From an uncultured bacterium (GTDB lineage: Bacteria > Planctomycetota > Uabimicrobiia > Uabimicrobiales > JABWCH01): 11,021 nucleotides of DNA. A program made the translations under genes and the position numbers. Positions 1 through 5,484 of the stretch are shown in pieces; position 1 is the first letter of the stretch; every line of letters begins with the position of its first letter. Below the pieces are notes generated by a model. It ran no database searches and was not told the DNA's origin. It was given only the letters and a program-made list of their open reading frames with translations. Where the stretch lies: positions 1 to 11,021 of the forward strand of contig CALKWO010000035.1 of the NCBI GenBank assembly GCA_938003875.1. Reading direction: 5' to 3'.

Positions 1-49
1 GCGGAATGTAGGATAACGATAAGATTACAGCTTACGCACGGGAAAGATT

Positions 50-64
50 GCCTCCGAAGGAGGC
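50..64. repeat. Short perfect hairpin, GCCTCC-GAA-GGAGGC
   Basis: A 6-bp perfect stem (50-55 with 59-64) closes a 3-base loop. The right arm contains GGAGG, identical to a Shine-Dalgarno core, and the left arm is its complement. No start codon follows at a useful distance on the plus strand, so I do not read it as a masked ribosome binding site. There is no T-run on either side, so it is a poor intrinsic terminator. It could be half of a two-hairpin intergenic element together with 122-143. I see no credible gene in 1-149. Confidence 0.4.
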
Positions 65-121
65 TAATTTAAGGATACACAGAAGTAAAATTTACATAAC
101 AAGACTTAGCCAAAGCGGGAA

Positions 122-143
122 ACCAGGGGGCAGTGCCCCTGGT
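122..143 (-). terminator. Possible terminator hairpin after the tricorn gene
   Basis: ACCAGGGG (122-129) pairs perfectly with CCCCTGGT (136-143) around a 6-base loop, giving a strong 8-bp GC-rich stem 6 bases beyond the tricorn stop codon on the minus strand. Its position fits a transcript end. The downstream minus-strand sequence (TTTCCCGCTTTGG) has no proper U-tract, so this would be an atypical intrinsic terminator or only a 3'-end stabilising stem. It may instead be one arm of a dispersed intergenic repeat with the hairpin at 50-64. Confidence 0.4.
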
Positions 144-149
144 GATCTA

Positions 150-3100
150 CTATTTGCTCTTGTCAGGATAAGGAGGAGTGGAGGGGAGAGGGTATTGATT
201 TTCTTTGAGTTCTTTTAGAATTTGCTCGATTCCTGCTTCCAACTGCTGGTCATAGCCTGAAAATTCCTGAGCAGGATCATTTTCTACTACAATATCAGGG
301 TCAACACCGTGGCCTTCCATGATCCATGATTTTCCTTCTATATCATAGCGGGAAAATTCGGGCTTATACAGATAACCTCCATCCACAAAAGGAAGGCTAC
401 CACGAATTCCTACGACTCCGCCCCAGGAACGCTTTCCAATGAGCTTGCCTAGTTTATGAAAACGGAAGCGATAGGAAAAGATGTCGCCATCAGAAGCGGA
501 GAATTCATCCATCAGGCAGACTTTAGGGCCGTAGTGCATTTCGCTGGGATTGTATTCTATGGTCGTATTGCGTGCAATGCCAATCATGCAAAGCTCACGT
601 CTTAGCCTTTCTATAATCATAGGAGATACATTTCCACCGCCGTTGCTGCGCACATCAATAATGAGAGCTTCTTTTCTTGTTTGTGGATAGAAATATGCCA
701 CAAACTGGTTCAGGCCATGGACTCCCATGTCGGGAATATGGATATAGCCTGCTTTGCCTGCTGTAGCTTCTTTCACTCGTGCAATATTCTTTTGTACCCA
801 GTTGTAGTAGTACAGATTTTCTTCATCTTCTATGGGAATGACAACTGTATCCCAACTGCCTTCTATTTCGGGTTTACGATTCAATGTCAATGTAATCTGT
901 TTTCCTGCCATGCCAACAAAGCTAGCATAAATATCTGGCATAGATTGTGTGGATGCTCCGTTGACTGCCAGGATATAGTCTCCTTCTTTTGCTTTAACGC
1001 CAGCCTCTCGCAAGGGGGATCGCAAATCAGGATTCCAGTTTTGCCCCAGGAGAATTTTTTCGATACGATAGAATTTGCTGACAGGATCCTGTTGTAGCGT
1101 TGCTCCCAACAAACCTAAGGGAATTCTCTTGGGCTTGGGGAAATCTCCACCACCGACATAGCTATGCCCTGCATTCAATTCGCCAACCATTTCTCCTAAG
1201 ATGTATGCAAGATCTGTTCTATGGCGTGCAAAAGGAACAAGGGTAAAGTAGTTTTCTCGTATTTTCTTCCAGTCCACTCCATGCATATTGGGCGCAAAGA
1301 AGAAATCCCTCATCTGCCTCCAGCTTTCATGAAAAATCTGCTTCCATTCTTCCTGACGATCCAGATTCATCTTCATATCGCTCAGGTTTAAAGTCTCCTT
1401 CATATCGAGTTTTTCTGAAGGAAGAGAAACAATAGCGAATTTGTCGTGAATCTTTACAATCATTTTTTTCCGATCATGGGAAATGCTGAAGTTGTCTATT
1501 TCGCCTAGCTCGTTCTCTTTCGCCTCTTCCAGATCAAAAGTATATAGAATTGTATTTTCCCTGGCTTCTCGTGTATAATATAGCTTATTCCCTGCTGTTA
1601 CCAGAGATGTATAATACCCTCCTTCTACAGGGACTTCTATGATTCTATCCTGGATTTCTTCTATGACTATTTTGGCCTGCTTTTCTTCTGGTTCTTTTTT
1701 CTCTTCTTCTGCTTTATCCTGCTTGTCTTGTTTTACAGTGACTTCATCGCTTTTCGGGGCAAAAGGGGATTTCACATCCTGGTTGAGAGTGACCAGATAG
1801 ATTTTGTCCATATTTTCATAACTATAGTTCCATTCTATCTGGCTATAGGTTGGGGAAAAATTACGCTGAGAAAGAAAAAACAGGTATTGTCCATCATCGC
1901 TGAAAACTCCAGAATGCGATGCATGCCATCCATCTGTAACAGGATAGGATGTGTTCTGTTCCAGAGAATATAGATAGAGTGTCATCATCTTTTTTTCTTC
2001 AGAGCCTTCATATACGATCCATTTGCTATCAGGAGACCAGTTAAAGGTATCGATTTCCCATGTGGGATTTTTCACGATGACCGTTACCTTTTTGCTGGTA
2101 ATATCTACAAATTGAAGACGCTGCATTCGATCATTCCAGAGTATTTTCTTACCATCAGGCGACCACATAAGTCTATACTTATAGCTATCACTCTCCTGTG
2201 TGATTTGTATGGTCTTTCCTCCTTCTTGGGGAAGAATGTATATTTCATCTTCTCCAGAAGCATCCGAGATGTATGCCAGAAATTTGCCATCAGGAGACCA
2301 GCTAGCATTTCGTTCATGAATACCAGAAGAATTGGTCAGATTTCGGGTATTGCCATGCTTCTCTGGGACAGTAAAGATTTCTCCTCTTGCCGTGAACACA
2401 GCACGTTTTCCCTCTGGAGAAATATCAAAATCGGTAATAAGATTGCTTACATTTATAATGCCACCACGTGCAGAATTATAATCTTCATGAATATATACAG
2501 GTATGCGATGCAGACTTGCTTTTTCTAAATCATAACGATAGAGATACCCGCCATTCTCCATGATGATATTCTTATCGCCTAAAGAGGGGAATTTTACATC
2601 AAAATCTTGAAATTTGGTTATCTTTTCGGTGGACTGTGTTGCCAGATCATAGCAAAAAAGATTCATACGCTGGTCACGATCCGAAAGAAAGTATATTTTG
2701 TTGCCATACCACATAGGGATAATATCTTGTGCTGGATGATCCGTGATCTTGATGGTTTTTTTGCTGGCAAAATCATAGATAGAAATATCGTCTGCCTGCC
2801 CTCCTCGATAGCGTTTCCATGTACGGAATTCTCTAAAGATTTGGTTATAGGCTAACTTTTGAGCGTCGGGGGAATAGGAGCAAAACCCGCCTCTGGGTAA
2901 AGGCAATGCTTCTGACATTCCGCCTTCTTTTGAAACAAGATACAACTGGCCTTTAAATGGATCCCATTGTTTAGCACGAGAACGGTATACAATAGTGTTG
3001 TTATCTCGCCATCCCATTACAATGTTGTTTGGCCCCATACGATCCGTAATATCGTCTCTCGATAGAGTGGCGGTATATGTCAATCTTACAGGGACACCAC

Positions 3101-3383
3101 CCTGGCATGGTATAATATAGACTTCGGTATTGCCATCGTATTGCCCACTGAAGGCAATGTATTTGCCATCTGGGGAAAAACGGGCAAACATTTCAAATCC
3201 TACATCGCTGGTCAGCCTGCGGGCAACTCCACCTTCAACAGGAACAGTATAAAGATCCCCGCCAAAAGTAAAAACCACCTGGCTACCATGAATTGCAGGA
3301 AATCGCAAGATGCGGGCTTCTTGTGTAAACAGCATAGCATTACACATAAGCACAAGAAAAAGCAAAAAAAATACTTTAAACAT
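150..3383 (-). CDS. Exported tricorn protease homologue (S41 family, two beta-propellers plus PDZ)
   Basis: A 1077-residue homologue of tricorn peptidase, which in Thermoplasma trims peptides released by the proteasome. Residues 1-20 form a hydrophobic signal-like segment, so this copy is probably exported, unlike the cytosolic archaeal enzyme. Residues 25-670 carry repeated propeller-blade motifs of the SPDGK type (FSPDGKYIAF at 69, YSPDAQKLAY at 170, then near 321, 362, 407, 449 and 494), fitting the tandem propellers. A K/E-rich low-complexity linker sits at about 547-572. A helical core domain (675-745) is followed by a PDZ domain (about 755-850) and the S41 catalytic domain (865-1035). 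Likely catalytic residues are H740 (LNAGHSYV), S964 followed by D965 (FSASDGD) and E1023 (MEGHGVDPD), very close to tricorn numbering 746, 965 and 1023. The length matches the family (about 1070). The start is supported by GAGG 10 bases upstream. It stands alone behind a 351-bp gap, so it probably has its own promoter. The substrate is unknown. Confidence 0.93.
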   Translation of the reverse strand: MFKVFFLLFLVLMCNAMLFTQEARILRFPAIHGSQVVFTFGGDLYTVPVEGGVARRLTSDVGFEMFARFSPDGKYIAFSGQYDGNTEVYIIPCQGGVPVRLTYTATLSRDDITDRMGPNNIVMGWRDNNTIVYRSRAKQWDPFKGQLYLVSKEGGMSEALPLPRGGFCSYSPDAQKLAYNQIFREFRTWKRYRGGQADDISIYDFASKKTIKITDHPAQDIIPMWYGNKIYFLSDRDQRMNLFCYDLATQSTEKITKFQDFDVKFPSLGDKNIIMENGGYLYRYDLEKASLHRIPVYIHEDYNSARGGIINVSNLITDFDISPEGKRAVFTARGEIFTVPEKHGNTRNLTNSSGIHERNASWSPDGKFLAYISDASGEDEIYILPQEGGKTIQITQESDSYKYRLMWSPDGKKILWNDRMQRLQFVDITSKKVTVIVKNPTWEIDTFNWSPDSKWIVYEGSEEKKMMTLYLYSLEQNTSYPVTDGWHASHSGVFSDDGQYLFFLSQRNFSPTYSQIEWNYSYENMDKIYLVTLNQDVKSPFAPKSDEVTVKQDKQDKAEEEKKEPEEKQAKIVIEEIQDRIIEVPVEGGYYTSLVTAGNKLYYTREARENTILYTFDLEEAKENELGEIDNFSISHDRKKMIVKIHDKFAIVSLPSEKLDMKETLNLSDMKMNLDRQEEWKQIFHESWRQMRDFFFAPNMHGVDWKKIRENYFTLVPFARHRTDLAYILGEMVGELNAGHSYVGGGDFPKPKRIPLGLLGATLQQDPVSKFYRIEKILLGQNWNPDLRSPLREAGVKAKEGDYILAVNGASTQSMPDIYASFVGMAGKQITLTLNRKPEIEGSWDTVVIPIEDEENLYYYNWVQKNIARVKEATAGKAGYIHIPDMGVHGLNQFVAYFYPQTRKEALIIDVRSNGGGNVSPMIIERLRRELCMIGIARNTTIEYNPSEMHYGPKVCLMDEFSASDGDIFSYRFRFHKLGKLIGKRSWGGVVGIRGSLPFVDGGYLYKPEFSRYDIEGKSWIMEGHGVDPDIVVENDPAQEFSGYDQQLEAGIEQILKELKENQYPLPSTPPYPDKSK

Positions 3384-3417
3384 ATTTACATTACCTCAAT
3401 AAAACGAATTGCATAAC

Positions 3418-3488
3418 GGATTACAAATCCATTACAAAATATTACATCATATTGAAAGCTACAAATCATTACAAAATAAGCAATTACA
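3418..3488 (-). promoter_or_regulatory. Cluster of ATTACA (TGTAAT) words upstream of the tricorn gene
   Basis: The hexamer ATTACA (TGTAAT on the coding strand of the tricorn gene) occurs five times in 69 bases, starting at 3420, 3431, 3441, 3468 and 3483, with a related GCTACAAATC at 3458. The first three are spaced 11 and 10 bases, about one helical turn. The extended word ATTACAAA recurs at 3420, 3431 and 3468. The first copy lies in a small palindrome, GGATT-TGT-AATCC (3418-3430). The cluster starts about 35 bases above the start codon, where an operator or promoter would lie. The region is AT-rich, which raises the chance rate, and I see no convincing -35/-10 pair. A regulator site is inference only. 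Confidence 0.35.
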
Positions 3489-3521
3489 GCGCATCTAGGA
3501 TAGATTGCATACATTAAAAAG

Positions 3522-3630
3522 AACCACAGATAGACACAGATAAACACAAATAAAAAAAATTTTACCACGAAGAACACGAAGGACGCGAAGTTTAAAAATT
3601 ATCTGCGTTCATCTGTGTTCATCTGTGGTT
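3522..3630. repeat. Nested intergenic repeat: inverted CACAGAT arms around CACGAAG tandem units
   Basis: The left arm (3522-3553) and right arm (3599-3630) are reverse complements at 27 of 32 positions. Each arm is three 10-nt units of the type AACCACAGAT, AGACACAGAT, AAACACAAAT. Between them, 3564-3590 is three direct 9-nt units: ACCACGAAG, AACACGAAG, GACGCGAAG. The whole could fold into a long imperfect stem with the CACGAAG units in the loop. It has no coding potential. From memory, similar CACAGATGAACACAGAT and ACCACGAAG words recur between genes in many environmental bacteria including planctomycetes, which suggests a dispersed miniature element. Its mobility and function are not shown by this sequence. 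Confidence 0.7.
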
Positions 3631-3698
3631 TCAATCGCATATTATTTGACTCTGTATGCAACGCAAGTGAGAAGTGCTATATTCCTTAAGATGTATGA

Positions 3699-3718
3699 CC
3701 TAGACGTACCTAGACGTA
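3699..3718. repeat. 10-bp tandem duplication CCTAGACGTA x2
   Basis: Two perfect adjacent copies of CCTAGACGTA (3699-3708 and 3709-3718) lie 16 bases beyond the stop codon of the PEP-CTERM gene. They are followed by CGGCCAGGTCTA, whose AGGTC can pair with GACCT at 3697-3701, giving only a weak 5-bp stem. There is no T-run, so it is not a standard terminator. The role is unknown; it may be the scar of a small duplication. Confidence 0.45.
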
Positions 3719-3734
3719 CGGCCAGGTCTACAGA

Positions 3735-5420
3735 TTAAAACATCGCTGCTTGGATTGATTTTTTGTATGGAATTCCTATACCAAATAAACCCAAGAAAAT
3801 CATCAGCCATGAGGTAGGCTCAGGAACGCATAGGGCTGTTAGAGTATAGGTAAAGCTTTGCCCTGCCGAACCAAAGGCAGCATTCTGGTCTGTGAGAATC
3901 GTCAAGGTTGCATTTCTATAGTGGAATCTCCATTCTGGATTTGTGGCTGTAATGATCAGATCAATATAGGCATTCTTGCCCAGAACAGTGTGGGGAGTAA
4001 AATTCTGTATAGAAAAATAGCTGCTGTCTATCCCAGAAATCGTTGCGCTTAAAAGAGTAAGATTGGTGAGATTTCCTAAATCCGCATCAGGTGTAAGATT
4101 TTGGATTCTCAGAACGTACTGGTTGCTGGAATAGGCTTCCACTACTCCGAAATCTATGACAGAGCCTGGAGCCACAGAGCTAACATACTCTGGACTTACT
4201 GCCAATGCGGAAAAATTTGTTGTCATGCTCTGAGAAGTGTTACTTCCATTGGTGTTTCCATTGGCAAAGTTGATCTGGACGCTGGCACTATCTGTCCCAC
4301 GTGTGGTAGGAGTATATTGGTAGCTAAGGGTTTGTGTGCTTCCATCAGTCAGGCTCACATTGACTCCATTACCAGAAATCGCAGAACTTCCTGTGGGCGC
4401 AAGTACAGTTCCTCTCAAGTTGCTTGTTTCTCCCAGACCAGAAAGGTTTCCATCTCCTATATTTTTTATGCTAATAGTGCCCGTATTGGTTGTTCCAATA
4501 CGTGTAGTACTGATGTTGTTGCTTGTCACCTGGTTGACTGCTGCTACTCCTGTTCCCTGAAGAGTACGAGTGATATTCGCATCATTGCTGTTGATAGAAA
4601 CATTCGCTGCATCATATCCTCTCTGAGTTGGAGCATAGGTGAATGTTCTGGATTGCGACTGGTTTTGGCCCAGGGAAAAGCCTACGGTTCCTGTGGAAGG
4701 GCTGAATTCTGTACCAGAAGGCGCAGCATAGATTGTACCCGTGAGGGTACTGCCGCTACCACCAGTATTGGTAACAGTAATATTAGAATTTTTAGAACTG
4801 CCAACTAAAACATTGCCAAAATTTACGCTATTGGCGGATATCGTGGGGGCAGCCGTAGGGGAAAATGCAGTAAGAAGACGAGTCCAATCTCCAGGGTCAC
4901 TGGCTGCCCAGCTAATTGTTACTTGGGAGCCACTCATGTTTGTAGTATCACCACTTTCTAAACCACGAGCGGTAAAATCATTATAGTTAAGACCAGGAAG
5001 GCCTAGCTGGGCATCGCTATCGAAAAGCTTTTGGTCGGCTGTAATAAAGGCAAAAATATCCGAATCAAAGTGCATGGTAGCATTTACCGTACCGCTGCTC
5101 CCATTGCCTGGATCCCATTGAACATAATGACTGGAGACAATGGTTCCAGCTTTAAGATAGTATTTGCCGCTGACTATTTTCACAAAGGGGGCATTTGCAT
5201 CGGCGACACGGTCTACCGCAAGATCGCTTTGCAAGGTGTAATTCTGGACTTCATTCCAAACCAACAAGATCCCATTGTTTGGATTTTTTGTGATGGGATT
5301 GGGTGGAGTCGTTGTGATTTGGTATGCATAAGCCCCACTGGTATTGGAAAAGCCTAAAGCAGTAGCTCCAGCAATTCCACAAGCCATAAAAATCAGGAGG
5401 TAAAAAATGGGGAATTTCAT
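3735..5420 (-). CDS. Secreted PEP-CTERM protein with repeated choice-of-anchor-D-like domains
   Basis: A 561-residue exported surface protein. Residues 1-22 are a signal peptide (hydrophobic core FYLLIFMACGIAGATALG). Residues 25-185 form an N-terminal domain with the segment NATMHFDSDIFAFITADQ and a DPGDWTRLLTAF end, a pattern I recall from other PEP-CTERM proteins but cannot name. Three Ser/Thr/Asn-rich beta-sandwich repeats follow at about 190-292, 296-407 and 415-529. The first has the choice-of-anchor-D signature (VNFGNVLVGSS then ITVTNTGGSGS). The tail is a sorting signal: PEP at 533-535, a hydrophobic segment 537-550, then KK at 553-554. PEP-CTERM tails are normally processed by an exosortase; none is in this window. 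The tail extends seven residues past KK, slightly longer than usual. AGGAG lies 5 bases before the ATG and a TATAAT lies just upstream, so it is probably transcribed on its own. The ligand or function is unknown; adhesion or cell-surface matrix are guesses. Confidence 0.85.
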   Translation of the reverse strand: MKFPIFYLLIFMACGIAGATALGFSNTSGAYAYQITTTPPNPITKNPNNGILLVWNEVQNYTLQSDLAVDRVADANAPFVKIVSGKYYLKAGTIVSSHYVQWDPGNGSSGTVNATMHFDSDIFAFITADQKLFDSDAQLGLPGLNYNDFTARGLESGDTTNMSGSQVTISWAASDPGDWTRLLTAFSPTAAPTISANSVNFGNVLVGSSKNSNITVTNTGGSGSTLTGTIYAAPSGTEFSPSTGTVGFSLGQNQSQSRTFTYAPTQRGYDAANVSINSNDANITRTLQGTGVAAVNQVTSNNISTTRIGTTNTGTISIKNIGDGNLSGLGETSNLRGTVLAPTGSSAISGNGVNVSLTDGSTQTLSYQYTPTTRGTDSASVQINFANGNTNGSNTSQSMTTNFSALAVSPEYVSSVAPGSVIDFGVVEAYSSNQYVLRIQNLTPDADLGNLTNLTLLSATISGIDSSYFSIQNFTPHTVLGKNAYIDLIITATNPEWRFHYRNATLTILTDQNAAFGSAGQSFTYTLTALCVPEPTSWLMIFLGLFGIGIPYKKSIQAAMF

Positions 5421-5449
5421 TGTATCTCCTATGAAATCAGGATGTTAAA

Positions 5450-5455
5450 ATTATA
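5450..5455 (-). promoter_or_regulatory. Perfect -10 box (TATAAT) for the PEP-CTERM gene
   Basis: TATAAT on the minus strand lies 29 bases before the ATG of the PEP-CTERM gene, inside the 64-bp gap after the kinase gene. It places a start site near 5443 and leaves a short leader containing AGGAG. No good -35 is seen at 16-18 bp; the nearest TTGTAA (5478-5483) is 22 bp away. The promoter is therefore plausible from its -10 and position only. Confidence 0.45.
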
Positions 5456-5484
5456 CAATACGACGCATTTGGTAGTGTTACAAA

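Noticed and set aside
1..72. Open plus-strand frame at the left edge as the end of an upstream gene
   Set aside because: Only 23 codons, runs through a hairpin and has no recognisable protein character; cannot be supported.
681..1097. A 138-codon plus-strand open frame within the tricorn gene
   Set aside because: Cys/Phe-rich, no domain, wholly antisense to a conserved protease domain.
150..3383. Lipoprotein signal (VLMC at residues 11-14) in the tricorn homologue
   Set aside because: The residue before Cys is Met, where lipoboxes need a small residue; a standard signal peptide is more likely.
3386..3577. A 63-codon hydrophobic open frame on the minus strand just before the tricorn gene
   Set aside because: It starts at a GTG inside the CACGAAG repeat and is a translation of the repeat and ATTACA cluster; low-complexity F/V/I composition and no ribosome binding site.
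3522..3630. CRISPR array
   Set aside because: Units are 9-10 nt, directly adjacent without spacers, and inverted across the centre; none of this fits CRISPR.
4101..4808. A 235-codon plus-strand open frame opposite the PEP-CTERM gene
   Set aside because: It is Ser/Cys/Arg-rich with no recognisable domain and mirrors the Ser/Thr/Asn-rich coding strand; an antisense shadow.
3735..5420. Lipobox FMAC (residues 11-14) in the PEP-CTERM protein
   Set aside because: Position -3 is Phe and the protein already has a C-terminal sorting anchor; kept only as a signal peptide.
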